DNA of 64,000 nucleotides. It comes from Pseudomonas sp. K2I15 (lineage in GTDB: Bacteria > Pseudomonadota > Gammaproteobacteria > Pseudomonadales > Pseudomonadaceae). The stretch spans positions 186,001 to 250,000 of the forward strand of contig NZ_NIXO01000002.1 of the NCBI RefSeq assembly GCF_002204795.1. The letters are read 5' to 3'. The stretch's first letter is position 1. Each line of letters opens with the position of its first letter. Of this stretch, positions 1 to 9,532 are shown piece after piece. Under the pieces are notes generated by a model. It was not told the origin of the DNA. It saw nothing but the letters and a program-made list of their open reading frames with translations, and ran no database searches. A program made the position numbers and the translations under genes.

Positions 1-1
1 G

Positions 2-496
2 TTCAAGCGCAACCTGGCGGACTTGGGGATAGACCTGGTGATTCGCCGGGTCGACGTCTCGCAGTACATCAACCGCATTCGCTCGCGGGATTTCGACATG
101 GTGGTGGGCAGCTTCCCGCAGTCCTCTTCACCCGGTAATGAACAGCGCGAGTTCTGGAAGTCGTCCAGTGCCGACAAGCCCGGCAGCCGCAACTACATCG
201 GCCTGAAAGACCCGGCCATCGACCAACTGGTGGAAGAACTCATCGACTCCGACTCGCGCAAGAGCCTGGTGGCCCACGCCAAGGCCCTGGACCGCGTGCT
301 GCAGTTCGGCTACTACGTGATCCCGAACTGGCACATCAAGACCTTCCGCGTGGCGTATTGGGACCACCTCGGCCATCCGAACGTCTCACCGCGCTATGAC
401 GTCGGCACCGCCACCTGGTGGAGCAAACCCGACGCCAAGCCTGCGGTAACCCTGGACACCAACCAAAGCGCCGATCCGGCGAGCGGGGGCGACTGA
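2..496 (+). CDS. Extracellular solute-binding protein, YejA-like (5' truncated)
   Basis: This is the C-terminal 164 residues of a family 5 periplasmic substrate-binding protein; the frame is already open at base 2, so the gene begins before the window. The stretch [11 protein letters not shown], then [10 protein letters not shown] and [14 protein letters not shown], matches the conserved end of YejA-type oligopeptide/microcin C binding proteins. The stop codon is one base before the start of the yejB-like permease, so it is the first gene of a tight importer operon. It would deliver peptide-like substrates to the membrane permease from the periplasm. Exact substrate is not visible in the sequence. 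Confidence 0.85.
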   Translation, partial: FKRNLADLGIDLVIRRVDVSQYINRIRSRDFDMVVGSFPQSSSPGNEQREFWKSSSADKPGSRNYIGLKDPAIDQLVEELIDSDSRKSLVAHAKALDRVLQFGYYVIPNWHIKTFRVAYWDHLGHPNVSPRYDVGTATWWSKPDAKPAVTLDTNQSADPASGGD

Positions 497-497
497 G

Positions 498-1571
498 ATG
501 CTGGCCTATATTTTTCGCCGACTGCTGCTGATCATCCCGACCCTGTTCGGCATTTTGCTGATCAACTTTGTGATCATCCAGGCCGCGCCCGGTGGCCCGG
601 TGGAGCAAATGATCGCCAAGCTAGAAGGCTTTGAAGGCGCCACCAGCCGCATCGCCGGTGGCGGCGCCGAAGTCTCGGTGGCCGGCTCCAGCTACCGCGG
701 CGCCCAAGGCCTGGACCCGGCGCTGGTGAAGGAAATCGAGAAGATGTACGGCTTCGACAAGTCAGCACCGGAACGCTTGTGGATCATGGTCAAGAACTAC
801 GCCAGGCTGGACTTTGGCGACAGCTTCTTCCGCGATGCCAAGGTCATCGACCTGATCAAGGAGAAGATGCCGGTGTCCATTTCCCTGGGGTTATGGAGCA
901 CGCTGATCATGTACCTGGTGTCGATCCCACTGGGGATCGCCAAAGCCACACGACACGGTAGCCATTTTGACGTGTGGACCAGTTCGGCCATCATCGTCGG
1001 CTATGCGATCCCGGCGTTCCTGTTTGCGATCCTGCTGATCGTGGTGTTCGCCGGTGGCAGTTACTTCGACTGGTTTCCGTTACGCGGGCTCACGTCCAAC
1101 AACTTCGACGAGTTGAGCTGGGGCGGCAAGATCCTCGATTACTTCTGGCACCTTGCCCTGCCCGTCACCGCCCTGGTGATCGGCAACTTCGCGACCATGA
1201 CGCTGCTCACCAAAAACAGCTTCCTCGACGAGATCAACAAGCAATACGTGGTCACCGCCAAAGCGAAGGGCCTGACCAACCACCGCGTGCTCTACGGCCA
1301 TGTGTTTCGCAACGCAATGCTGCTGGTGATTGCCGGCTTCCCGTCGGCCTTTATCGGCATCTTCTTTACCGGATCGTTGCTGGTGGAAGTGATCTTCTCC
1401 CTCGACGGCCTGGGCTTGATGAGCTTTGAAGCGGCGATCAACCGCGACTACCCGGTGGTGTTTGGCACGCTGTTTATCTTCACCCTGCTGGGGCTGGTGG
1501 TGAAACTGATCGGTGACCTCACCTACACCCTGGTCGATCCGCGCATCGACTTCTCCAGCCGGGAGCATTGA
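498..1571 (+). CDS. yejB: ABC transporter permease YejB (peptide/microcin C type)
   Basis: This 357-residue inner-membrane permease starts with a hydrophobic helix ([20 protein letters not shown]) and has a binding-protein-dependent transport domain over roughly the last 230 residues. The EAA-loop region that contacts the ATPase lies around residues 250-275 ([21 protein letters not shown] region). It is longer than DppB because of an insert after the first helix, as is usual for YejB. The gene lies 1 bp after the binding protein and 1 bp before yejE, so co-translation is likely. Family assignment is firm; the substrate (oligopeptides or microcin C-like compounds) is inferred from the family. 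Confidence 0.92.
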   Translation: MLAYIFRRLLLIIPTLFGILLINFVIIQAAPGGPVEQMIAKLEGFEGATSRIAGGGAEVSVAGSSYRGAQGLDPALVKEIEKMYGFDKSAPERLWIMVKNYARLDFGDSFFRDAKVIDLIKEKMPVSISLGLWSTLIMYLVSIPLGIAKATRHGSHFDVWTSSAIIVGYAIPAFLFAILLIVVFAGGSYFDWFPLRGLTSNNFDELSWGGKILDYFWHLALPVTALVIGNFATMTLLTKNSFLDEINKQYVVTAKAKGLTNHRVLYGHVFRNAMLLVIAGFPSAFIGIFFTGSLLVEVIFSLDGLGLMSFEAAINRDYPVVFGTLFIFTLLGLVVKLIGDLTYTLVDPRIDFSSREH

Positions 1572-1572
1572 G

Positions 1573-2592
1573 ATGAATCTATCCCCCCTCAATCGTCGCC
1601 GGTTCGAGCGCTTCAAGGCCAACAAGCGTGGCTGGTGGTCGCTGTGGCTGTTCCTGATCCTGTTCGGCCTGAGCCTGGGCGCCGAGTTGATCGCCAACGA
1701 CAAGCCGCTGGCGGTGCATTACGACGGCGACTGGTATTTCCCGGCACTCAAGCGTTACCCCGAGACCACCTTCGGCGGCGAATTCCCGCTGGAGGCCAAC
1801 TACAAAAGCCCCTATATCCAGGAGCTGCTCAAGGCCAAGGATGCCTGGACGTTGTGGGCGCCGATCCCGTTCAGCTACCAGAGCATCAACTATGACCTGA
1901 AGGTGCCGGCCCCGGCCCCGCCGTCGCGGGACAACCTGCTGGGCACCGATGACCAGGGCCGCGATGTGCTGGCGCGGGTGATCTACGGCTTCAGGATTTC
2001 CGTGCTGTTTGCGCTGACGCTCACCGTGCTCAGTTCGATCATCGGCGTGATCGCCGGTGCCTTGCAGGGCTTCTACGGCGGCTGGGTCGACCTGGCCGGC
2101 CAGCGCTTCCTGGAGATCTGGTCCGGCTTGCCGGTGCTGTACCTGCTGATCATCCTTGCCAGTTTTGTGCAGCCCAATTTCTGGTGGCTGCTGGGCATCA
2201 TGCTGCTGTTTTCCTGGATGAGCCTGGTGGACGTGGTGCGCGCCGAGTTCCTGCGCGGGCGCAACCTGGAATACGTGCGCGCGGCACGGGCGCTGGGGAT
2301 GCAGAACGGCGCGATCATGTTCCGCCATATCCTGCCCAACGCCATGGTCTCCACCATGACCTTCATGCCGTTCATCCTCACCGGCGCGATCGGCACCCTT
2401 ACGGCCCTGGACTTCCTGGGCTTTGGCCTGCCCGCTGGTTCGCCGTCCCTGGGTGAACTGGTGGCGCAGGGCAAATCCAACCTGCAAGCGCCGTGGCTGG
2501 GCATGAGTGCCTTCGCCGTGCTGGCGATCATGTTGAGTTTGCTGGTGTTTATCGGCGAGTCCGCTCGCGATGCCTTCGACCCGAGGAAATGA
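1573..2592 (+). CDS. yejE: ABC transporter permease YejE (peptide/microcin C type)
   Basis: This is the second inner-membrane permease of the importer (339 residues). I chose the ATG at 1573, directly after the yejB stop, although the frame is open further upstream. The N-terminus FKANKRGWWSLWLF is a typical DppC/YejE first helix. A long periplasmic insert (about residues 35-120, FPLEANYKSPYIQELL region) is characteristic of YejE. The EAA loop (RAARALGMQ) lies near residue 230. One base separates it from yejF. Confidence 0.92.
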   Translation: MNLSPLNRRRFERFKANKRGWWSLWLFLILFGLSLGAELIANDKPLAVHYDGDWYFPALKRYPETTFGGEFPLEANYKSPYIQELLKAKDAWTLWAPIPFSYQSINYDLKVPAPAPPSRDNLLGTDDQGRDVLARVIYGFRISVLFALTLTVLSSIIGVIAGALQGFYGGWVDLAGQRFLEIWSGLPVLYLLIILASFVQPNFWWLLGIMLLFSWMSLVDVVRAEFLRGRNLEYVRAARALGMQNGAIMFRHILPNAMVSTMTFMPFILTGAIGTLTALDFLGFGLPAGSPSLGELVAQGKSNLQAPWLGMSAFAVLAIMLSLLVFIGESARDAFDPRK

Positions 2593-2593
2593 G

Positions 2594-4207
2594 ATGAATC
2601 AGGACAATCTGATCGAAGTCCGCGACCTCTCCGTCGAGTTCGTCGTAGGCAACACCCACCAGCGTGTGGTGAACAACGTCAGTTTCGACATCAAGCGCGG
2701 GGAAACCCTGGCGCTGGTGGGCGAAAGCGGCTCCGGCAAGTCGGTCACAGCGCACTCGATTCTGCGCCTGCTGCCCTACCCGCTGGCGCGTCACCCATCG
2801 GGGACAATCCAGTACGCCAACCACGACCTGCTGACGCTGAAAGAAAAGACCATCCGGCATATTCGCGGCAACCGGATTGCGATGATTTTCCAGGAGCCGA
2901 TGACCTCGTTGAACCCGCTGCATTCCATCGAAAAGCAGATCAACGAAGTGCTCGGCCTGCACAAGGGGCTGACCGGCAAGGTCGCCACCAAACGCACCCT
3001 CGAATTGCTCGAACTGGTGGGCATCCCCGAACCCCACAAACGCCTCAAGGCCCTGCCCCACGAGCTCTCGGGCGGCCAGCGCCAGCGGGTGATGATCGCC
3101 ATGGCCCTGGCCAATGAGCCAGAGCTGTTGATTGCGGACGAGCCGACCACGGCGCTCGACGTCACCGTGCAGCTGAAGATTCTGGAGTTGCTCAAGGAGT
3201 TGCAGGCGCGACTGGGCATGGCCCTGCTGTTGATCAGTCACGACTTGAACCTGGTAAGGCGGATTGCCCACCGAGTATGTGTGATGCAAAAAGGCTGCAT
3301 CGTCGAGCAGGCCGAATGCGAAACCCTGTTCCAGTCGCCACAACACCCTTACACCCAGGAACTGTTGGCAGCCGAACCCAGCGGTGGGCCTGCTACCAAT
3401 GAAATCGGCCCGCCGTTGCTGGAAGTCGAGGACCTGAAAGTCTGGTTCCCGATCAAGAAAGGTTTCCTGCGCAACACCGTCGATTACGTCAAGGCGGTGG
3501 ATGGCATCAACTTCAGCCTGCCCCAGGGCCAGACACTGGGCATCGTCGGTGAAAGCGGCTCGGGCAAATCCACCCTGGGCCTGGCGATTCTGCGGCTGAT
3601 TGCGAGTAAAGGCGGCATCCGCTTCGAAGGCCATCAGATGGACAAACTCAGCCAGCAGCAGGTGCGACCGCTGCGCCGGGAAATGCAGGTGGTGTTCCAG
3701 GACCCGTTCGGCAGCCTGAGCCCACGCATGTGCGTGAGCGAGATCGTCGGCGAAGGCCTGCGCATCCACAAGATGGGCACTGCGGCCGAGCAGGAAGTGG
3801 CGGTTATCGCAGCGCTGAAGGAAGTGGGCCTGGACCCCGAAACCCGCCATCGCTACCCCCACGAATTCTCCGGCGGCCAACGCCAGCGCATTGCTATCGC
3901 CCGCGCACTGGTGCTCAAGCCCCGGTTGATCCTGCTGGATGAACCGACCTCGGCTCTTGACCGCACCGTGCAGCGCCAGGTGGTGGAATTGCTGCGTAAC
4001 CTGCAGGCCAAATATAACCTGACCTACCTGTTCATCAGCCACGATCTGGCGGTGGTCAAGGCCTTGAGTCACCAGTTGATGGTGATCAAGCATGGGCAGG
4101 TGGTGGAACAAGGCGATGCCTCCGCGATCTTCGCCAACCCCCAACATGCCTATACCCGGCAATTGCTCGAGGCGGCGTTTCTGGTGCCCGGCCCCGAGCC
4201 CCTCTAA
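2594..4207 (+). CDS. yejF: ABC transporter ATP-binding protein YejF (duplicated ATPase)
   Basis: This 537-residue protein carries two fused nucleotide-binding domains, the usual YejF arrangement. In the first half, Walker A GESGSGKS is at residues 43-50, the signature LSGGQRQR near 158 and Walker B LLIADEPTTALD near 180. The second half repeats these with GESGSGKST near 319, FSGGQRQR near 424 and LILLDEPTSALD near 445. It powers import through YejB/YejE. The ATG at 2594 directly follows the yejE stop. It is the last gene of the operon; no clear intrinsic terminator follows. Confidence 0.95.
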   Translation: MNQDNLIEVRDLSVEFVVGNTHQRVVNNVSFDIKRGETLALVGESGSGKSVTAHSILRLLPYPLARHPSGTIQYANHDLLTLKEKTIRHIRGNRIAMIFQEPMTSLNPLHSIEKQINEVLGLHKGLTGKVATKRTLELLELVGIPEPHKRLKALPHELSGGQRQRVMIAMALANEPELLIADEPTTALDVTVQLKILELLKELQARLGMALLLISHDLNLVRRIAHRVCVMQKGCIVEQAECETLFQSPQHPYTQELLAAEPSGGPATNEIGPPLLEVEDLKVWFPIKKGFLRNTVDYVKAVDGINFSLPQGQTLGIVGESGSGKSTLGLAILRLIASKGGIRFEGHQMDKLSQQQVRPLRREMQVVFQDPFGSLSPRMCVSEIVGEGLRIHKMGTAAEQEVAVIAALKEVGLDPETRHRYPHEFSGGQRQRIAIARALVLKPRLILLDEPTSALDRTVQRQVVELLRNLQAKYNLTYLFISHDLAVVKALSHQLMVIKHGQVVEQGDASAIFANPQHAYTRQLLEAAFLVPGPEPL

Positions 4208-4295
4208 TCGAACTTCCTGTGTGGCCGCGATAGCCGTTCAGCGCATGGCTGTGTAATGATCCCTGCTCGACCTTGCTCGAGATGGAGCTGCAGAC

Positions 4296-5129
4296 ATGTC
4301 GCTGAACGCCACGGACCAACTGTCACCGGCGCCGTATTTCTGGCGAGACGAGGCGCTGCCGTTTATCGAGGCACGGACCATCGCCGACGGGCGCAAGGTC
4401 TGCTACACACGGCACTCCCACGAACATTTCTCGATCGGTGCGATCACAGCCGGCAAAAGCCTGTATATCCACGGCGCGTCCACCTTCCAGATCAGCGCCG
4501 GCACCGTGGTGCTGATGAACCCTGGCGATGTTCACGCCTGCAATCCCCTTTACGACCAGCCCTGGTCGTATCACATGCTCTACATCGACACCGCCTGGTT
4601 GACTGACTTGCAGCATCAACTGGGCTTCAGCACCGAGCTGGGTTTTCGCCCGTTCACTGCCACTCATACCCGTGATGTCGTGCTGTATAGCGGCTTGATC
4701 GAGCTGTACGAGGTGTTGGTGGACGAACAGGCCGAGCACCTGCACAAGCAGAGCGCCGCAGTGAGCTTTTTCACCGAGGTGCAGCAACGGCTCAACCCGT
4801 CGACGACGCCGGTACGTGAGGTGAATCACAAGCTGGAACGGGCCGCCGAATACATTCGTGAACACTGCACCGAGGCCCTGAAGCTGGAAGCTATCTGCCA
4901 GGCCGCCGAGCTGTCGCCGTCGTACCTGATCCGTGCGTTCAAGCAGTATTACGGCATGACGCCCCATGCGTTCCTGGTCAATCGCCGCATCCAGTTTGCG
5001 CGCACACAATTGCGCAATGGCGAACTGATTGCCGACGTGGCGCTGGCTGCCGGTTTTGCCGATCAGGCGCACTTCCAGCGCACGTTCAAACAACATCTGG
5101 CGGCCACGCCCGGCCAATACCGCGGCTGA
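4296..5129 (+). CDS. AraC family transcriptional regulator with N-terminal cupin
   Basis: This 277-residue regulator has an N-terminal cupin-like sensing domain (about residues 20-140, with HSHEHFSIGAITAG) and a C-terminal AraC double helix-turn-helix (about residues 175-277; LEAICQAAELSPSYLIRAF and IADVALAAGFADQAHFQRTF). It lies tail to tail with a LysE-type exporter, one base apart. AraC/LysE pairs of this kind are common and suggest that it controls amino acid or metabolite export. The effector is unknown. Confidence 0.88.
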   Translation: MSLNATDQLSPAPYFWRDEALPFIEARTIADGRKVCYTRHSHEHFSIGAITAGKSLYIHGASTFQISAGTVVLMNPGDVHACNPLYDQPWSYHMLYIDTAWLTDLQHQLGFSTELGFRPFTATHTRDVVLYSGLIELYEVLVDEQAEHLHKQSAAVSFFTEVQQRLNPSTTPVREVNHKLERAAEYIREHCTEALKLEAICQAAELSPSYLIRAFKQYYGMTPHAFLVNRRIQFARTQLRNGELIADVALAAGFADQAHFQRTFKQHLAATPGQYRG

Positions 5130-5130
5130 C

Positions 5131-5718
5131 TCACGCCAGCAATAAATAACCCACGCTTGCCACCAGCAACGCGGCCATCGAACGATTGAACAGGCGCATT
5201 CCCTGAGGGTTGCTCAGGTAGCGCCGCAGGAAGGTCCCGGCGTAGGCCCAGCACGCCACAGACAGGTAGCAAATCACCAGGTAGATCGTCGCAAACAGCC
5301 AGACTTGCTGCGCGTCGCCATCGGCCACAAACAGCCCCATGCCCGCCACACACGCCAGCCAGGCCTTGGGGTTGAGCCACTGCATGATCGCGCCGTAGAG
5401 CATCGATGGCGCCGTGACCGTGCCGTCGGCCTCCAGACGGCCGTCGTCCACCGCGAGCTTCCAGGCCATGTACAGCAGGAACGCTACCCCGCCCCATTGA
5501 ATCAACTGGGTCAGCAGCGGCCAGCGCACCAATACCTCATGCAACCCCAGGCCAATCAGCACCAGCAGCAGGGTAAATCCCAGCGCCGCCCCGGCCACGT
5601 GCTTTTGGCTGGCAGCAAACCCAAAGCGCGCCCCTGAACTGATGGCCACCACATTCACCGGGCCCGGCGTGATGGACGTGGCCAGGGCGAAGGCGGCCAT
5701 GGAAATGATCAAGCTCAT
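5131..5718 (-). CDS. LysE family translocator (amino acid exporter)
   Basis: This is a 195-residue inner-membrane protein of the LysE/RhtB superfamily. The start at 5718 gives MSLIISMAAFALATSITPGPVN, which holds the family's SITPGPVN motif in the first helix, and has an AAGGGAA Shine-Dalgarno. GARFGFAASQKHVAGAALG after the first helix is also typical. About six hydrophobic segments are visible. It probably exports an amino acid or related metabolite. The neighbouring AraC gene may regulate it. Confidence 0.9.
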   Translation of the reverse strand: MSLIISMAAFALATSITPGPVNVVAISSGARFGFAASQKHVAGAALGFTLLLVLIGLGLHEVLVRWPLLTQLIQWGGVAFLLYMAWKLAVDDGRLEADGTVTAPSMLYGAIMQWLNPKAWLACVAGMGLFVADGDAQQVWLFATIYLVICYLSVACWAYAGTFLRRYLSNPQGMRLFNRSMAALLVASVGYLLLA

Positions 5719-5820
5719 TGCGGTTCCCTTTTCTTGTGATGAATAGGGGCACCTTAAAGGGAAGGCCAATTCGGGTATTGAAGAAAATGCCCCTGCACAG
5801 CTGAACGGAAAACCCCTGGG

Positions 5821-6543
5821 CTACTCGCCGGTCATTCGTTCCAGGCTGTTGCTCAGATGCAGCAGCATGGCGGCACGCGCGGCGTCTGGGTCCTGGCGGC
5901 GGATGGCCTTCAAGATCGCCTCATGCTCAAGGTTCGCCAGCCGCCCCAGCTCCATCAAATCGGCGTCACCGCGCTCCTCGGCATTGATTCGGGTGCGCGG
6001 GATCACCGAGTTGCCCAAGTGATAAATCACGTCGGTGAAATAGGTGTTGCCGGTGGCCTGGGCGATCAGGCGATGGAAGCGCACATCGGGCTCAACGGCA
6101 CTGTCGTTGTTGGCCAGTGAATCCTGGTAATCATCCAGCGCATGGCGCATCTGCTGCAGTTGTTCATCGGTACGGCGCAAGGCCGCCAGCGCGGCCGCCT
6201 GGGTTTCCAGGCCCATGCGCAACTCGAGAATGCCGCGCACGCTGGCGGCGGTGTCGTGGGTCAGGTGCAGGCCCTGGCGCTCATCGCGCGCCAGCACAAA
6301 GGTGCCGACACCGTGGCGGGTTTCCACCAGCCCGGCGGCCTGCAATTTGGAGAGTGCTTCGCGTACCACGGTGCGACTGACGCCGTACTCGCCGACGATG
6401 GCGGACTCGGACGGCAGCTTCTCACCTGGCGCCATTTGCCCCAGGAGAATCTGCTGGGTCAACGCGGTGACGATGTCGTGCGCAAGGCCCGGGGAGCGTT
6501 TGCGTTGAGGTGCCGAACTGGGGTTTTGCATCAGGAGTTCCAT
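5821..6543 (-). CDS. GntR family (FadR/FCD type) regulator of the glucarate genes
   Basis: This 240-residue repressor-type regulator has an N-terminal winged helix (about residues 20-85; LPSESAIVGEYGVSRTVVREAL) and a C-terminal FCD ligand-binding domain (EPDVRFHRLIAQATGN, with the His and Asp residues that bind metal or ligand in FCD proteins). It is divergent from the MFS transporter and glucarate dehydratase genes. Two palindromes in the shared region (6586-6596 and 6752-6766) fit FadR-type operators, one near its own start. It could instead start at the ATG at 6531, which has a GGAACT sequence upstream. The inducer is inferred to be glucarate or a product. Confidence 0.88.
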   Translation of the reverse strand: MELLMQNPSSAPQRKRSPGLAHDIVTALTQQILLGQMAPGEKLPSESAIVGEYGVSRTVVREALSKLQAAGLVETRHGVGTFVLARDERQGLHLTHDTAASVRGILELRMGLETQAAALAALRRTDEQLQQMRHALDDYQDSLANNDSAVEPDVRFHRLIAQATGNTYFTDVIYHLGNSVIPRTRINAEERGDADLMELGRLANLEHEAILKAIRRQDPDAARAAMLLHLSNSLERMTGE

Positions 6544-6585
6544 TCAGGGGCGCCTGCCAATACTACCATTCTTATAACCCCCTAC

Positions 6586-6596
6586 TTGTATGACAA
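6586..6596. promoter_or_regulatory. Candidate GntR operator in front of the GntR gene
   Basis: TTGTATGACAA is an inverted repeat (TTGT, 3 bp, ACAA) 43 bp upstream of the GntR start. It matches the general FCD-type GntR operator form TTGT-N3-ACAA and resembles the palindrome at 6752-6766. It may mediate autoregulation. Confidence 0.5.
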
Positions 6597-6608
6597 CAAA
6601 CAAATACC

Positions 6609-6708
6609 TGTAGGAGCAAGCTTGCTCGCGAAAAACCTGAAAGCATCGCGACCTTTCAATATACCCGCGTAATCGTTGACGTTTTTCGCGAGCAAGCTCG
6701 CTCCTACA
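6609..6708. repeat. REP-type inverted repeat pair, family 'TGTAGGAGC'
   Basis: Two 24-base arms, 6609-6632 and 6685-6708, are nearly perfect inverse complements (TGTAGGAGCAAGCTTGCTCG and its partner). They flank about 50 bp. The same arms occur at 29725-29824. This is the arrangement of Pseudomonas REP doublets. It sits in the divergent gud intergenic region. Confidence 0.85.
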
Positions 6709-6751
6709 AAGGGTTGCTATCTCTGAAATTGCAGTTGTATGATGTCTATCA

Positions 6752-6766
6752 AGTTGTCAGACAACT
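6752..6766. promoter_or_regulatory. Candidate GntR operator for the glucarate operon
   Basis: AGTTGTCAGACAACT is a perfect 15-bp palindrome (7-bp arms, 1-bp centre) 54 bp before the GTG start of the MFS gene. It shares TTGT...ACAA with the site at 6586. The upstream AGTTGTATGATG at 6733 could be a further half-site. The placement suits repression of transporter and dehydratase transcription. Confidence 0.6.
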
Positions 6767-6820
6767 CCGGCAACCCGAGCCTATCCCCCGCACAACAATA
6801 ATCAGTGGGAGTTTTACCTC

Positions 6821-8170
6821 GTGACCCCTTCAAGCCCTGCGACAGCTGCGCCTGCCACCGACCCGGTCCTGGCCCGCGCGATCAAGAAAGTGAAGAGCCA
6901 TGTGCTGCCGCTCTTCGTGATCATGTTCATCGTCAACTACATCGACCGCGTCAACATCGGCTTTGTGCGTACCCATATGGAGCACGACCTGGGCATTGGT
7001 GCAGCGGCCTACGGCTTCGGCGCCGGGTTGTTTTTCATCGGCTACGCGCTGTTCGAAGTGCCGTCCAACATGCTTCTGCAAAAAGTCGGCGCGCGTATCT
7101 GGCTGACCCGCATCATGTTCACCTGGGGCATCACCGCCACGCTGATGGCCTTTATCCAGAACGAAACCCACTTCTACATCCTGCGCTTCCTGCTGGGCGT
7201 GGCCGAAGCCGGGTTCTTCCCCGGGGTGATCTACTACTTCACCCGCTGGTTGCCGGGTGTCGAACGTGGCAAGGCGATTGCGATTTTCCTCAGCGGCTCG
7301 GCCCTTGCCTCGCTGATCTCCGGTCCCTTGTCTGGCGTGCTGCTGCAAATCAACGGCTTTGGCCTGCATGGCTGGCAGTGGATGTACATCATCGAAGGCA
7401 TGGCCTCGGTGCTGCTGTGCTTTTTCGTGTGGTTCTGGCTCGACTCCAAACCCCACGACGCCAAGTGGCTCAGCCTTGAAGAAAAGGATGCGCTGGTGGG
7501 CGAGATCGACCGCGAACAGCGCGAGCGTGACGCCGCTACCACGGTCAAGCCGACCCTGGGCAAGTTGCTCAAGGACCGCCAGATCATGCTGTTCTGCGCC
7601 TTATATTTCTGCATCCAGCTGACGATCTACGCCGCCACCTTCTGGCTGCCGAGCATCATCAAAAAGATGGGCGACCTGAGCGACATCCAGGTGGGTTTCT
7701 ACAACTCGATCCCCTGGCTGATTTCGATCATCGCGATGTACGCCTTCGCCGCGCTGGCGGGCAAGTTCAAGTTCCAGCAAGCGTGGGTCGCCGTCGCCCT
7801 GTTGATCGCCGCGGTCGGCATGTTCCTGTCCACCACCGGCGGGCCGATCTTTGCCTTTATCGCCATCTGCTTTGCGGCAATTGGCTTCAAATCGGCTTCC
7901 TCGCTGTTCTGGCCGATTCCCCAGGGCTACCTGGATGCCCGCATCGCCGCGGCAGTGATCGCGCTGATCAACTCCATCGGCAACCTCGGCGGGTTTGTCG
8001 CGCCCACAACCTTTGGTTTCCTGGAACAGACCACCGGTTCGATCCAAGGCGGTTTGTATGGCCTGGCGGGCACTTCGATCCTGGCGGCGATCCTGGTGTT
8101 TTTCGCCAGGACATTGCCCGCGCCGACCACCAGCAGCGTGCTGCAACCCGCACCCGTCTTGAGCAAATAA
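6821..8170 (+). CDS. gudP: MFS transporter, probable D-glucarate permease
   Basis: This is a 449-residue major facilitator of the anion:cation symporter (ACS) family with 12 predicted membrane segments. Characteristic stretches are [10 protein letters not shown] in helix 1 and [19 protein letters not shown] around helix 2. The start is a GTG at 6821, preceded by GTGGGAG about nine bases upstream. It lies 10 bp before glucarate dehydratase and is divergent from the GntR gene, which supports glucarate/galactarate uptake. ACS members also carry phthalate or tartrate, so the substrate rests on the neighbouring gene. Confidence 0.87.
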   Translation: MTPSSPATAAPATDPVLARAIKKVKSHVLPLFVIMFIVNYIDRVNIGFVRTHMEHDLGIGAAAYGFGAGLFFIGYALFEVPSNMLLQKVGARIWLTRIMFTWGITATLMAFIQNETHFYILRFLLGVAEAGFFPGVIYYFTRWLPGVERGKAIAIFLSGSALASLISGPLSGVLLQINGFGLHGWQWMYIIEGMASVLLCFFVWFWLDSKPHDAKWLSLEEKDALVGEIDREQRERDAATTVKPTLGKLLKDRQIMLFCALYFCIQLTIYAATFWLPSIIKKMGDLSDIQVGFYNSIPWLISIIAMYAFAALAGKFKFQQAWVAVALLIAAVGMFLSTTGGPIFAFIAICFAAIGFKSASSLFWPIPQGYLDARIAAAVIALINSIGNLGGFVAPTTFGFLEQTTGSIQGGLYGLAGTSILAAILVFFARTLPAPTTSSVLQPAPVLSK

Positions 8171-8180
8171 GGAATACCCA

Positions 8181-9530
8181 ATGAACACAGAACACCAGCA
8201 CCACGCCAACGGCGCCCCGGTCGTCACCGGCCTGCAGGTCATCCCGGTCGCCGGCCACGACAGCATGCTGCTCAACCTCAGCGGCGCCCACGGGCCGTTT
8301 TTCACGCGCAATATCGTGATCCTCACCGACAGCGCCGGCCGCACCGGCGTCGGTGAAGTGCCCGGTGGCGAACGCATCCGCGAGACCCTGGAAGACGCCC
8401 GCAGCCTGGTGATCGGCAAGCCTATCGGCCAGTACCAAAGCATCCTCAATGCGATGCGCCAAACCTTCGCCGCGCGGGATTCGGCGGGCAGGGGTTTGCA
8501 GACGTTCGACCTGCGCATCACCATCCACGCCGTTACGGCGATGGAAGCAGCACTCCTGGATCTGCTCGGCCAATTCCTCGAGGTCCCGGTGGCCGCTCTG
8601 TTGGGTGAAGGCCAGCAACGGGACGCGGTGAAGATGCTCGGCTATCTGTTTTACATCGGTGATCGCCAGCAAACCGACCTGGCGTATCGCAGTGAAGAGC
8701 ATGCCGAGGACTGGTTCCGCCTGCGTCATGAACAAGCCATGACGCCCGAAGCTATCGTGCGCCTGGCAGAGGCAGCCAAGGCGCAATATGGCTTCAATGA
8801 CTTCAAACTCAAGGGCGGCGTGCTGCGCGGTGCCGAAGAAATCGAGGCGGTCACTGCGCTCGCCGAACGCTTCCCGGATGCTCGTATCACCCTGGACCCC
8901 AACGGCGCCTGGTCGCTGAAAGAAGCCATCGCCCTGTGCCGCGACCAGCATCACGTATTGGCCTACGCCGAAGACCCTTGCGGTGCGGAAAACGGCTACT
9001 CCGGTCGCGAAGTCATGGCCGAATTCCGCCGTGCCACCGGGCTGCCCACCGCCACCAACATGATCGCCACCGACTGGCGCGAAATGGGGCACGCGATCCA
9101 GTTGCAGTCCGTGGATATCCCCCTCGCCGACCCGCATTTCTGGACCATGCAGGGCTCGGTGCGCGTGGCACAGATGTGCCACGAATGGGGCCTGACCTGG
9201 GGCTCGCATTCCAACAATCACTTCGACATTTCCCTGGCGATGTTCACCCAGGTGGCTGCCGCCGCGCCGGGGGAAATCACCGCCATCGACACGCACTGGA
9301 TCTGGCAGGACGGCCAGCGGCTGACCAAGGCGCCGCTGAAGATTGTCGACGGTCATATCAAGGTCCCGGCCAAACCGGGCCTGGGTGTAGACATCGACAT
9401 GGACGCCGTGGCCCACGCCCATGAGCTGTACAAAGGCATGGGCCTGGGTGCACGCAATGACAGCGTGGCGATGCAGTTCATGATTCCGGGCTGGACGTTC
9501 GATAACAAACGGCCGTGCCTGGTGCGCTGA
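8181..9530 (+). CDS. gudD: Glucarate dehydratase
   Basis: This 449-residue enolase-superfamily enzyme dehydrates D-glucarate to 5-keto-4-deoxy-D-glucarate. Conserved blocks include the N-terminal [16 protein letters not shown], the catalytic lysine segment [10 protein letters not shown], the metal-binding DPNGAW and AEDPCG segments, and the catalytic histidine in [10 protein letters not shown]. Full length matches the family (about 450 residues). It is the second gene after the transporter, in an apparent two-gene operon. The 3' end is 2 bp from the convergent oxidoreductase gene. Confidence 0.95.
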   Translation: MNTEHQHHANGAPVVTGLQVIPVAGHDSMLLNLSGAHGPFFTRNIVILTDSAGRTGVGEVPGGERIRETLEDARSLVIGKPIGQYQSILNAMRQTFAARDSAGRGLQTFDLRITIHAVTAMEAALLDLLGQFLEVPVAALLGEGQQRDAVKMLGYLFYIGDRQQTDLAYRSEEHAEDWFRLRHEQAMTPEAIVRLAEAAKAQYGFNDFKLKGGVLRGAEEIEAVTALAERFPDARITLDPNGAWSLKEAIALCRDQHHVLAYAEDPCGAENGYSGREVMAEFRRATGLPTATNMIATDWREMGHAIQLQSVDIPLADPHFWTMQGSVRVAQMCHEWGLTWGSHSNNHFDISLAMFTQVAAAAPGEITAIDTHWIWQDGQRLTKAPLKIVDGHIKVPAKPGLGVDIDMDAVAHAHELYKGMGLGARNDSVAMQFMIPGWTFDNKRPCLVR

Positions 9531-9532
9531 CC

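Noticed and set aside
2549..4162. 537-codon open frame antisense to yejF
   Set aside because: It is a GC-driven shadow of a well-supported gene; its translation is His/Gln-rich without family motifs.
7968..9422. 484-codon open frame antisense to gudP-gudD
   Set aside because: Covers two confirmed genes in a shadow frame and has no recognisable motifs.
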